NCBI RefSeq assembly: GCF_000331995.1
Contig: NC_020134.1
Location: 1,215,465 to 1,279,464 of the forward strand
Length of the DNA stretch: 64,000 nucleotides
Source: Thermoclostridium stercorarium subsp. stercorarium DSM 8532
GTDB lineage: Bacteria; Bacillota; Clostridia; DSM-8532
Direction of reading: 5' to 3'
Shown: in pieces, positions 1 to 7,980 of the stretch
Position numbering within the stretch: position 1 is the stretch's first letter
Layout: each line of letters opens with the position of its first letter
Notes under the pieces: generated by a model
Databases searched by the model: none
What the model was told of the DNA's origin: nothing
Seen by the model: only the letters and a program-made list of their open reading frames with translations
Translations under genes and position numbers: made by a program

Positions 1-602
1 GGTATTTCATCAGGCATCCGATAGACGGATGCTATGGCATAAAAATGGAAAACAAGGCCTCGTACCTGTGCGCAAATATACTTTTAACGCTGTTTATAAT
101 CGTATTTTTGATAGATAAATACGCAACAGGCTTTATAGTAAAAACAATACCCGACGGGAGGTATAAGATTTTCTCGGATATCGGCGGAATTATAGCTTTT
201 TTCCTGCTGCTGACCGCCTGTTCATACCTTGTCTGCGCCATCAATGACGGAGAAGCCACTTTCAGGCAGCTGTATGCGGCATATGCATACTCCCTCGGGC
301 CGTATCTTGTTATAAAGATTTTAGTTGTGCTGTTAAGCAATGTGATAACTTATAATGAAATATTTCTGGTGGAATTTTCCAACTTTTTTCTCTATTTGTG
401 GATTTCAGTCCTGCTTTTTATAGCGGTTAAAGAGATAAACGGTTATTCGGTAAAAGAGACGGTTAAGGTGATACTTTTGACCGCATTCTTTGCTCTGATA
501 GTGGTGCTTCTTATCTTCATCATGTATGTGCTGACCACTCAGGTGTACGACTTTATCGAGGCGATAATCGGAGAGGCGGTGTATCGGTTTGAGAAGTCGT
601 AA
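1..602 (+). CDS. Yip1-family polytopic membrane protein, 5' end outside window
   Basis: Integral membrane protein with about five hydrophobic segments, resembling the Yip1 family; the molecular role in bacteria is unknown. The frame is open to the left edge. The ATG at 45 is internal, because the codons before it (3-44, with HPIDGCYGIK) match the N-terminal part of the paralogue at 14261 (HPFDGFYEIR). The gene is therefore 5'-truncated by the window, lacking roughly a dozen residues. Its last bases overlap the next gene by 14 bp, so the two are probably co-translated. It opens the first copy of a five-gene cassette (Yip1, DUF5696, two permeases, binding protein), which suggests a role in assembling or supporting a sugar transporter. 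That link is inferred from context only. Confidence 0.75.
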   Translation, partial: YFIRHPIDGCYGIKMENKASYLCANILLTLFIIVFLIDKYATGFIVKTIPDGRYKIFSDIGGIIAFFLLLTACSYLVCAINDGEATFRQLYAAYAYSLGPYLVIKILVVLLSNVITYNEIFLVEFSNFFLYLWISVLLFIAVKEINGYSVKETVKVILLTAFFALIVVLLIFIMYVLTTQVYDFIEAIIGEAVYRFEKS

Positions 603-2856
603 AAATATGGTGCGCAAAATATTGTCCATTTTCCTTCCTGTTTTTCTGTCGGTTGTTATAAACCCAAAAGTTTCGGCATATCCGGCACAGAATGAAAAGC
701 TCGGTCTTAAATACCGGGCAGTAATGGACGACAAACTTCCTGACGGAGTGATTTTTACTGAGCCTTCAAAAAATATAAAGGGGCATAAACTTGTTGCTGA
801 AAGCGATAATTACCAGCTGTATTTTAAAGAGGATTCACTGTCGGTTATCGTAAGGGACAAAACAACGGGCGCGATAATGGAATCGGTTGTGGAAGGAGAT
901 GTCCGTGGCAATGCCATTGCAGGATGGCAGAGTTTTTTAAAGTCGGGAATTGTTCTGAAACTTATAAAAGGAATTAACCTGAACCATGTAGTGGTCGGAG
1001 CAGACGAGGCTGAAAGGGATGTGAAATTAACCGGCGACGGTTTCTATGCGAAACTTTACTATGAAGAATACGGCATTGGTTTTGACGTTCATGTTTCACT
1101 TTCAGAGGATCAGCTGATTGTTGAAATTCCCAACCGGTCAATCGTTGAAGACAAAGATGAGTATAAAATAGGGGAAATATATGTTTATCCTTTTCTCGGG
1201 CATACGCATATGGGGGACAGATCGGGTTATATGCTGGTGCCCGACGGCAACGGCGCCATGATATATCTTAACGACAAGAACCGAAGATTTTCCTCGAATT
1301 ATTCTCAATATGTATATGGCAGAAATATAGGCATTGATGAACCTTATGCCCTGTCACTACTTATGAACAGGTACCAGTCGGTTAATGAAGCAGAAAATAT
1401 TATGGCACCGGTGTTTGGAATGGTACATACCGATTCAGAAATGGGGTACCTGGGAATTATAGAGAGCGGAGATTACAGCGCCAAAATAGAAGCTTATCCC
1501 AATGGTGCGTATACCGATTATAACTGGATCTGTTCGAAATTTATCCTGAGGCAGATTTATATCCAGCCCACAGGGAAAAGGGAAGGGCATGTTATTGCCA
1601 GGCAAGAGAGGCGAAATGAATTTGACATCCGCGTAAGGTACTGTTTTGTTTCGGGTGAATATGCGAATTACACAGGTTTGGCGCTGAAATACCGCGATTT
1701 TCTTCTGAAACACGGAATCGTCGTTCCCAGACATGACAATTTCAGGATTCGCCTGGATTTTCTCGGCATTGATAAAGAAAACTGGCTGATTTTCAAGCGG
1801 AATGTAACGATGACGACGGTGAACAATATAAAAGAGATTTACAAAGAACTGAAAGATGCCGGCGTAACCGATATAATTTCGGTTTACAAGGGGTGGCAGA
1901 AGGACGGGATAAATGCGCTGCCCATAGAAAAATACGCTGCCGACGGTGACATAGGGGGAAATGGAAAACTTACTGCACTGATTAGGGAATGTGAAAGCTC
2001 AGGAATTGAATTTTATTTATATCAGGATTCGCTAAGGATAAATCCTTCTATAAAAAACGCTGCGTTTAATGTTGTAAAACAGATAACTAAACGGGTTTAT
2101 GAGGAAATGACATACAAGGATGTGTTTGAAAAATTCAGGTTTTTAACCCCTGCGAAGACAAGACAGGTCATGATCAGGTCGGCAAAATCCTACATAAACA
2201 ACGGTGTAACAAACATAATGCTCGGTGGAATTACAAATATCCTTTTTACATATACCCATAAAGGGAATCTTTACACCAGGGTTGACACTGCGAATATTTA
2301 TGAGTCTGCCGTTTCGGAATTAAGCGGGAAACTGAATTTCATTATGGAAAAGCCTTTTTCATACCTGTGGAAATATACCAATGCCATAGCAGATATGCCC
2401 ATAAGTACTTCAAATTATATATTCACCGATGAAGAAGTGCCGTTTTTGACAATAGCCCTTAAGGGCTTAATCCCGATGTACTCCGAATATGTAAATTTTG
2501 AGGCAAACAAGGAGGAATTTTTCCTTAAACTGGTTGAAACCGGAGTTTATCCGTCATTTTACATTACATATGAAGATCCCGCAAAACTGCAATACACAAA
2601 TTCTTCGGATATATACAGTTCAAGGTTCGCTGTCTACAAAGACGATATAATCAGGTACTATAACGAGCTGAAAAAAATAAACGATCTCACTCAGGGAGCA
2701 AAGATAATTTCCCACAGTCAGTTTTCGAACGGGCTTACCGTCGTAAGCTACGATAACGGCGTGAAAATATATTTGAATTACAATCCCGACAGGGTAATTA
2801 CGGCAGACGGATATGCCATTGAACCGATGTCTTATGTGGTGGGTGGAGGAAAATGA
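589..2856 (+). CDS. DUF5696-type exported protein, possible glycoside-hydrolase-like fold
   Basis: Large exported protein of uncharacterised function, paralogous to the product at 14894 along its length. The TTG at 589 has GGAGAGG about 12 bp upstream. The ATG at 607 is an alternative start and would begin directly with a signal peptide (hydrophobic LSIFLPVFLSVV, then VSA). Layout by eye: residues about 40-380 are beta-rich. About 390-650 alternate helices and strands as in a (beta/alpha) barrel (FRIRLDFLGI, then DIISVYKGW). The C-terminus is a small beta domain with VVSYDNGVKIYLNY, a pattern common at the end of glycosidases. No catalytic residues can be assigned. The stop overlaps the next permease gene by 4 bp. 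The name follows similarity to DUF5696 proteins known from Clostridia and Paenibacillus; the enzyme idea is inference. Confidence 0.7.
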   Translation: MRSRKNMVRKILSIFLPVFLSVVINPKVSAYPAQNEKLGLKYRAVMDDKLPDGVIFTEPSKNIKGHKLVAESDNYQLYFKEDSLSVIVRDKTTGAIMESVVEGDVRGNAIAGWQSFLKSGIVLKLIKGINLNHVVVGADEAERDVKLTGDGFYAKLYYEEYGIGFDVHVSLSEDQLIVEIPNRSIVEDKDEYKIGEIYVYPFLGHTHMGDRSGYMLVPDGNGAMIYLNDKNRRFSSNYSQYVYGRNIGIDEPYALSLLMNRYQSVNEAENIMAPVFGMVHTDSEMGYLGIIESGDYSAKIEAYPNGAYTDYNWICSKFILRQIYIQPTGKREGHVIARQERRNEFDIRVRYCFVSGEYANYTGLALKYRDFLLKHGIVVPRHDNFRIRLDFLGIDKENWLIFKRNVTMTTVNNIKEIYKELKDAGVTDIISVYKGWQKDGINALPIEKYAADGDIGGNGKLTALIRECESSGIEFYLYQDSLRINPSIKNAAFNVVKQITKRVYEEMTYKDVFEKFRFLTPAKTRQVMIRSAKSYINNGVTNIMLGGITNILFTYTHKGNLYTRVDTANIYESAVSELSGKLNFIMEKPFSYLWKYTNAIADMPISTSNYIFTDEEVPFLTIALKGLIPMYSEYVNFEANKEEFFLKLVETGVYPSFYITYEDPAKLQYTNSSDIYSSRFAVYKDDIIRYYNELKKINDLTQGAKIISHSQFSNGLTVVSYDNGVKIYLNYNPDRVITADGYAIEPMSYVVGGGK

Positions 2857-3848
2857 AAAAAATTGTATTTGCAAGAAAGAACAGCGGGCTGAAAAAAAGA
2901 GAAGCTTTGACTGGGTATTTATTTGTTTCACCGTGGGTAATCGGAGTTTTGACGTTCCTGATTATTCCGCTGGGGCAGTCATTCTACTATTCCCTGTGCA
3001 GTGTAAAGATTTCCCCGAAAGGAAGAAAATATGAGTTTATCGCTTTAAAAAATTATACTGACCTGTTCAGGCTTGACGTGTGGTTTATTGAAAATATGAT
3101 AAGGTATTTGCTGAATACCCTGATTTCCGTGCCGGTCATTGTGGTATTTGCTCTCATTATTGCAATGCTTTTGAATGAAAAACTGAAAGGAAAGGGTTTT
3201 TTCAGGACAATATATTTTCTTCCCGTTATTGTAGTAAGCGGGCCTGTAATGATTCAACTGGCCGATCAGGGTGCCACCAGCATACCGGCGATGAATGTTT
3301 CGGGAATCATAAGGGTTTTGGATACATACCTGCCTGCATTTATGGTAGAGCCGGTTGCGAACCTTTTTAACAACATGATTCTAATCCTGTGGTACTCAGG
3401 AGTTCAGATACTCATATTTCTTGCTGCATTGCAGAAAATAGATAATTCGCTTTATGAAGCTGCCAAAATAGACGGAGGTTCGGGATGGGAATGTTTCTGG
3501 AAAATAACGTTGCCGATAACCAAGCCTATGATTTTGCTTAATGCCGTGTATACGGTGATTTATGTTTCGGGGAATGAGCAGAACGTGATAATTAATTCAA
3601 TATACAATGACATGTTCGCAGTAAATAGGGGATATGGCTTTGCATCGGCCAAAGCGTGGCTGTACTCGGTGGTCGTTCTCGCAATTGTGGGATTTTTTGC
3701 ATTGGTTTTAAGAAACAGGGATACATATCAGGCTGAGATAAAAAGGTTTGAAAAAATGAAAGCAATAGAGGAAAAGGAAAGAAGGAAGCTTTTAAGAAGA
3801 CAGGCAAGGCGTTCCGGAAAGAAACCCAAAGGGGTGTGTACAGGGTGA
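2853..3848 (+). CDS. Carbohydrate ABC transporter permease (MalF/LplB type), cassette A
   Basis: First of two permeases that together form the membrane channel of a sugar importer. It is 331 residues with six predicted membrane helices. The EAA loop that docks the ATPase is visible (YEAAKIDGGSGWECFWKITL). Start ATG overlaps the DUF5696 stop by 4 bp and follows GGTGGAGG. The C-terminus carries a long, strongly basic tail (many K and R after about residue 295) that the cassette B homologue at 17476 lacks. The neighbours (second permease, then binding protein) make the transporter assignment firm. The substrate is not readable from the permease; the locus as a whole points to plant oligosaccharides. 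Confidence 0.92.
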   Translation: MKKIVFARKNSGLKKREALTGYLFVSPWVIGVLTFLIIPLGQSFYYSLCSVKISPKGRKYEFIALKNYTDLFRLDVWFIENMIRYLLNTLISVPVIVVFALIIAMLLNEKLKGKGFFRTIYFLPVIVVSGPVMIQLADQGATSIPAMNVSGIIRVLDTYLPAFMVEPVANLFNNMILILWYSGVQILIFLAALQKIDNSLYEAAKIDGGSGWECFWKITLPITKPMILLNAVYTVIYVSGNEQNVIINSIYNDMFAVNRGYGFASAKAWLYSVVVLAIVGFFALVLRNRDTYQAEIKRFEKMKAIEEKERRKLLRRQARRSGKKPKGVCTG

Positions 3849-4825
3849 AAACGGTTAAAAGCGTACGGGTCAATTTATTTCAGGCTTTAAATAAAGAAAA
3901 AATGATAAAGCTCCTTAAAGGAACAAATGACAGGCAGGGTCTGGTTTACTTGTTGTTCAGATATTACCTGCTTATTGTCATCGGCTTCATATATTTGTAC
4001 CCGTTATTTTATATGGTAAGCACCAGCCTAATGTCACTGGATGATTTGCTGGATGTGTCAATCAACTGGTTACCGTCAAGTCTGTATCTGGATAATTATA
4101 TTAACGCCGCAAAGGCAATGGATTTTTGGAATACATTCCTGAAAAGCATTGTTGTTGCGGTCGTTCCCACCGTTATCCAAGTATGCTCATGCGCCGTGAT
4201 TGGTTACGGTTTTGCCAGGTTCGAGTTCAAAGGGAAAAAATTAATGATGGCGATACTGATATTTTCGTTCATTCTGCCAAAACAGGTCACAATGATGCCG
4301 ACATATGTGCTGTTCACGAAGCTGAAACTTGTCGGAAGCCTGCACGCCTTCAATTTGCCTGCACTTTTGGGGCAGGGGTTTTATGCACAGATTTTCATAC
4401 TGATATTTTATCAGTTTTTCAGACAGATGCCGAAATCCCTGATTGAGTCTGCGCAAATCGACGGCGCGGGAAGCATCAGAGCTTTTCTGAAAATCGCAAT
4501 ACCTTCTGCCGCACCGGCGATATTGGTGGTTTTTCTGTTTTCATTTGTATGGTACTGGAATGAATCCTACCTTACAACCCTGTATATCTCGGGAGTGGGG
4601 ACGAAGGCTTCCAATGACTGGACCACGCTGGTTGTGGAACTCAAGCATTTCGAGAATATATATGCACAATATAACCAGCGGAATCAGGAACAGCTGAGAA
4701 ACATAAACGAATCAATTAAAATGGCGGGGACTTTCCTTGCCATACTTCCGCTTCTGATAATGTACGCCTTCCTTCAGAAGAATTTTGTTGAAAGCGTTGA
4801 CAGAACAGGGATTACCGGTGAATAA
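3845..4825 (+). CDS. Carbohydrate ABC transporter permease (MalG type), cassette A
   Basis: Second half of the permease pair, 326 residues, six predicted helices, EAA loop ESAQIDGAGSIRAFLKIAIP. I place the start at GTG 3845, which overlaps the previous stop (GTGA) and lies about ten bases after AAAGGGG. A GTG at 3836 is an alternative adding three residues. The family C-terminus is complete (QKNFVESVDRTGITG). The gene ends two bases before a hairpin that separates it from the binding-protein gene. It is paralogous to the permease at 18438. Like every permease in the region, it has no adjacent ATPase gene. Confidence 0.92.
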   Translation: MKTVKSVRVNLFQALNKEKMIKLLKGTNDRQGLVYLLFRYYLLIVIGFIYLYPLFYMVSTSLMSLDDLLDVSINWLPSSLYLDNYINAAKAMDFWNTFLKSIVVAVVPTVIQVCSCAVIGYGFARFEFKGKKLMMAILIFSFILPKQVTMMPTYVLFTKLKLVGSLHAFNLPALLGQGFYAQIFILIFYQFFRQMPKSLIESAQIDGAGSIRAFLKIAIPSAAPAILVVFLFSFVWYWNESYLTTLYISGVGTKASNDWTTLVVELKHFENIYAQYNQRNQEQLRNINESIKMAGTFLAILPLLIMYAFLQKNFVESVDRTGITGE

Positions 4826-4826
4826 T

Positions 4827-4847
4827 CACCGAAGCGTAAGTTCGGTG
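4827..4847 (+). other. Intercistronic hairpin between permease and binding protein
   Basis: Seven-base perfect stem (CACCGAA / TTCGGTG, loop of seven) that starts two bases after the permease stop and lies before the ribosome site of the solute-binding protein. It has no T-run, so it is not a terminator. It probably protects or processes the mRNA, because an equivalent stem sits at the same place in cassette B (19428-19446). Confidence 0.55.
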
Positions 4848-4886
4848 GTAAACGATAAAAATTACGACAAAAAGGAGGATTATCCG

Positions 4887-6401
4887 ATGGACGTTATCAA
4901 AAAAGCGTTGCCAATTTTACTTGTTATGTTCTTATGCTTTACAGTGCTTGCAGCATGTGACCGCAATAGGAATGACAAAGGCGGGGACAGAACGCGGGCG
5001 GTGTCTGAAGTACAACCGTCGGGTGACGCAGGTTCCGGCGAAACCGATGCAGCGCAGAATGAAGATACAAAAAAAGCAAAATCTTTGCCTCCGATGACTG
5101 CCGAAAATATTACACTGTCTTATGCATCCTGGGAAAATGAGGTGCTTACAACCCATTTGGCAAAAAGGTTCATGGAAAAATACCCGAATATAACGGTGGA
5201 AGTTATAACCCTCCCGCTGGAAGGTTATAACGATGCCCTCCTAAACCTTGTTGCCAGCGGGCAAATGCCTGATGCTTTCTGGATACTGGGAGAATGCGAT
5301 TTTGCAATAGCAAACCAGCTGCTCGGGGATATGACCGAATATTGGGAAAACGATCCGGAATCCGATAACGTACTGAAAACCATAAACGAAGGCAGGTTTG
5401 GATATTACGGCACCGACAGAAAATGGGCCACGCCTGTGAAATTCTTTCCTGAAACAATATTTGCCAATAAGGCTTTGTTTGAACAGTTAAACGTGGAAAT
5501 GCCGCCAATGGACTGGACATGGGAGGAAATGGTTGAATATGTGAAAAAGATGACCGTGCCGGAACTTGGCATATACGGATTCAATCAGTACAGAAGAATT
5601 GTAACATGGTATCCGGTTGCGGCCGACGACAACTGCTGGGGCGAATTTGGATGGGACGGTCAGTCTTTTGATTTCACAAACTGGGCTGACGGAATTAATC
5701 TTGAAGCTGAACTGATAAACGGTGGCTATCATGCGCCGCCATTCGGTTCGGATGAAGCGGAAAAAGCCTTTGGCGACAGAAACATGTGGGCTGCGGATTC
5801 AGGCAAAATAGCTTTTCAGTTCGACGCATGGTGGACGTTTAACAATCTGTTTGCCCAGGACAAATATCTGGAAAAAGGGCTTATTTATGTACCTTATCTT
5901 GTGCCAAGGGCCAAGGGAACAACAAGCAAGCACACAATGGGAACTTTGGATTTCGGCGGAATTTCGTCAGCAACCGAATATCCGCGCGAAGCCTATGAGC
6001 TGCTGAAATTCATGAACTGGAGCGAAGAGGGATGGATGGCAAAACTTGAGGCTTATAGCACCCTCACGAATCCCGACGGTTCGAGGCTGTCGCTTGACGC
6101 GCTTCCGATAACTTTGAGTGAAAAGGTATGGCAGGAAGTGAGAAAGTTCTTCCCCGGGGATGATGATCCTTACGGCAGAGGCCCATGGTTCGATTATTTC
6201 CTTGAACACTGTAAAGAGCCCATTCCGTATGGCGGAACCATGATACCGGGCTTTGCAACGTTCCTTGCGGAAGGATATGCTGGGGTTGAAGATGCGGTTA
6301 TAAACGGCGGAGTAAATGCCCATGATTTTGTTCGGGATTTGACCGAAAAGGCAAATGCGGCAAACAGAGAGGCAATGAAAGCCTTTGAAACCTATGAATA
6401 A
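4887..6401 (+). CDS. Sugar ABC transporter solute-binding lipoprotein, cassette A
   Basis: Extracellular sugar-binding protein of the family 1 type, 504 residues, anchored as a lipoprotein. The signal peptide ends in the lipobox LAAC, followed by a charged, low-complexity linker to about residue 65. The mature fold then begins with ITLSYASWENEVLTTHLAKR and continues with many surface Trp and Tyr residues typical of carbohydrate pockets (MDWTWEEM, FQFDAWWTF). The start is ATG 4887, seven bases after AAAGGAGG; upstream in-frame codons back to 4785 lack a ribosome site and overlap the permease. It delivers ligand to the permeases at 2853 and 3845. A strong terminator follows, so it is the last gene of its operon. 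Confidence 0.93.
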   Translation: MDVIKKALPILLVMFLCFTVLAACDRNRNDKGGDRTRAVSEVQPSGDAGSGETDAAQNEDTKKAKSLPPMTAENITLSYASWENEVLTTHLAKRFMEKYPNITVEVITLPLEGYNDALLNLVASGQMPDAFWILGECDFAIANQLLGDMTEYWENDPESDNVLKTINEGRFGYYGTDRKWATPVKFFPETIFANKALFEQLNVEMPPMDWTWEEMVEYVKKMTVPELGIYGFNQYRRIVTWYPVAADDNCWGEFGWDGQSFDFTNWADGINLEAELINGGYHAPPFGSDEAEKAFGDRNMWAADSGKIAFQFDAWWTFNNLFAQDKYLEKGLIYVPYLVPRAKGTTSKHTMGTLDFGGISSATEYPREAYELLKFMNWSEEGWMAKLEAYSTLTNPDGSRLSLDALPITLSEKVWQEVRKFFPGDDDPYGRGPWFDYFLEHCKEPIPYGGTMIPGFATFLAEGYAGVEDAVINGGVNAHDFVRDLTEKANAANREAMKAFETYE

Positions 6402-6430
6402 AAATAAAAATGCAAACTTATGCAAAATTA

Positions 6431-6465
6431 AAAGCAGGGGTTTTACACCCTGCTTTTTGTTTTGA
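6431..6465 (+). terminator. Intrinsic terminator of cassette A operon
   Basis: Stem AAAGCAGGG / CCCTGCTTT (6431-6439 with 6448-6456) followed by TTTGTTTTG. It separates the first transporter operon from the LacI-family gene. Confidence 0.85.
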
Positions 6466-6558
6466 AAAATTCAGTAAATATCAGTATTATATGTGAGATT
6501 TAACCGTCACATAAAAATAAAACAGATAATAAAGATAAGTTTTATAAATATTAGCTGC

Positions 6559-6617
6559 TTGCAAAAAATGCAATGTTATAGTAAACTTTTATTGTGCAAA
6601 TATAATTTATTTGCACA
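6559..6617. promoter_or_regulatory. Two operator-like inverted repeats upstream of the LacI-family gene
   Basis: At 6593-6617 there is a perfect inverted repeat, TGTGCAAATA and TATTTGCACA with a 5-base spacer. At 6559-6573 a shorter one reads TTGCA-AAAAA-TGCAA. Both contain the half-site TGCAA, which also recurs downstream of the promoter at 7883. Placement 42-100 bp before the regulator start suggests autoregulation by a LacI-type dimer. Assignment to this regulator is inference from position and symmetry. Confidence 0.7.
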
Positions 6618-6658
6618 GTAAAATTCAAAATGTAATATAGCCAAAAGGAGAAAATACG

Positions 6659-7696
6659 GTGAAAAGAGTAACGATTCAGGATATCGCAAGAGAGCTGAAT
6701 TTGTCAAGGAATACCGTTTCAAAGGCGCTCAGGGACAGTGATCAGGTTTCTTATGAAACTAAATGCATGGTCATTAAAAAAGCTTATGAGATGGGATATA
6801 CCAAATTGTCTCCTGCAGTTTTGAAACAATCGGGATTGAGTACCGTCTCGGATAAAATTAAAACAGTCGTGGTTTTGCTCAAGAGGGAAATTTCCCTTTT
6901 CTGGAACAGCATTATTATGGGGATTTCGGAAGAACTTAACAGGTGCGGTTTTAAACTGCAGCTTAATTTCATCAGTGAGGAAGATGAGAAAAACCTGGTT
7001 CTTCCGCTTGATTTGGAAGAGGATGTAAGCGGGATTATAATTTTAAGCGTGTTTTCTCAGAATTACATAGAAAAGATTCTGAAACAGAACATTCCCACCG
7101 TATTTCTGGATGCGCCGGGGAATGTGGAGACAATCGCCCACCACAGTGATATAGTCCTTTGCGAAGGAATTAACAGTGTTAAGGCGATAACTTCGGATCT
7201 GATATCCCGAGGAATGAAAAAGATTGGTTTTATTGGCGACATAACTTACTGCAGGACGATCAATGACCGTTATCAGGGATATCTGAAAGCACTTGAAGAG
7301 GCAGGCATTGAAGCGGATAATTCCATTATTGCTGCGCACCACGTTAAAAACAGGTATTATGCGGCCGAGGAAGTGGAAGCGGCCCTGGATGGTTTTCCGT
7401 ATATTCCTGAAGCCATTGTCTGTGCCAATGATGACATTGCGCTGGATGTCATCAGGTATCTGAAAAGCAGGGGAGTGTCGGTCCCCGGGGACGTAGCCGT
7501 TACCGGTTATGACGATATTGAAGACCTTACACGGGCAGAACCGTTCCTTACCACTGTCCGCGTGCCGAAGCAAAGACTGGGAAGAAGACTGGTTCAGCAG
7601 CTGATGTGGAGGATGCAGTACCCTGATTTTCCGAAAGAAATTGTTATCATTGAGGTTCAGGTTATTTTCCGGGAATCTTCGAAAAAAAATATATAA
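6659..7696 (+). CDS. LacI-family transcriptional regulator
   Basis: DNA-binding regulator, 345 residues. Residues 3-50 form the LacI helix-turn-helix (VTIQDIARELNLSRNTVSKA) with hinge helix. Residues about 65-335 form a periplasmic-binding-protein-like sensor that would bind a sugar. Start GTG 6659 follows AAAAGGAG. It stands alone between two terminators and between the two transporter operons, with palindromic sites before its own gene and repeated TGCA half-sites over the start region of the downstream operon. It is probably the local repressor, relieved by an imported oligosaccharide. The effector is not known. A broad-range CcpA is less likely because the gene sits inside one specific locus. 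Confidence 0.92.
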   Translation: MKRVTIQDIARELNLSRNTVSKALRDSDQVSYETKCMVIKKAYEMGYTKLSPAVLKQSGLSTVSDKIKTVVVLLKREISLFWNSIIMGISEELNRCGFKLQLNFISEEDEKNLVLPLDLEEDVSGIIILSVFSQNYIEKILKQNIPTVFLDAPGNVETIAHHSDIVLCEGINSVKAITSDLISRGMKKIGFIGDITYCRTINDRYQGYLKALEEAGIEADNSIIAAHHVKNRYYAAEEVEAALDGFPYIPEAIVCANDDIALDVIRYLKSRGVSVPGDVAVTGYDDIEDLTRAEPFLTTVRVPKQRLGRRLVQQLMWRMQYPDFPKEIVIIEVQVIFRESSKKNI

Positions 7697-7732
7697 AACG
7701 GGAATATGGACTGATTGTGTACTAAAAATGAC

Positions 7733-7760
7733 AAAACGGAGGAAAACTCCGTTTTTTTGT
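7733..7760 (+). terminator. Intrinsic terminator of the LacI-family gene
   Basis: Stem AAAACGGAG / CTCCGTTTT (7733-7741 with 7747-7755, loop GAAAA) running into a T-tract. Confidence 0.85.
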
Positions 7761-7882
7761 TGCATTTTATACAATAAAAAATAATATTTTGCAATATAAA
7801 TGCACAGAAATATAAATGTTATTAAATTACCATAATTAACATATATATACATATAAAATTGTTAAAACTGACAATTTTGGTA

Positions 7883-7911
7883 TTGCAATTTATACAGTTT
7901 TGTACTATAAT
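7883..7911 (+). promoter_or_regulatory. Sigma-A promoter of the main transporter-mannanase operon
   Basis: TTGCAA at 7883-7888, 17-base spacer, TATAAT at 7906-7911; transcription would start near 7918. This is the only clear promoter before the run of eleven genes that ends at 23640. The -35 itself contains a TGCA half-site. Confidence 0.8.
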
Positions 7912-7916
7912 ACAAA

Positions 7917-7958
7917 TTGCAAAGATAAATGCATTAATAAATGCATCATATTTGCACG
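7917..7958. promoter_or_regulatory. Cluster of phased TGCA half-sites at the operon start point
   Basis: TGCA occurs at 7918, 7930, 7942 and 7953, spaced 11-12 bases, and again at 7974. An 18-base palindrome (7929-7946, ATGCATT-AATA-AATGCAT) is nested between an outer TTGCAAA (7917-7923) and TTTGCA (7951-7956). The cluster starts at the predicted +1, a normal place for LacI-family repression. The half-site matches the repeats upstream of the regulator gene. Confidence 0.65.
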
Positions 7959-7980
7959 GTATAAAGAGGGAATTGCAAAA

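Noticed and set aside
45-47. ATG as start of the first Yip1 gene
   Set aside because: Upstream in-frame residues match the paralogue at 14261, so the gene starts outside the window.
4785-4886. N-terminal extension of the cassette A binding protein
   Set aside because: It overlaps the permease end and the hairpin, and would put a polar stretch before the signal peptide. ATG 4887 has a strong ribosome site.
7043-7852. Open frame of 269 codons on the minus strand across the LacI-family gene
   Set aside because: It runs antisense through a clear LacI-family gene and the following terminator, with no ribosome site, no recognisable domain and composition of a shadow frame.
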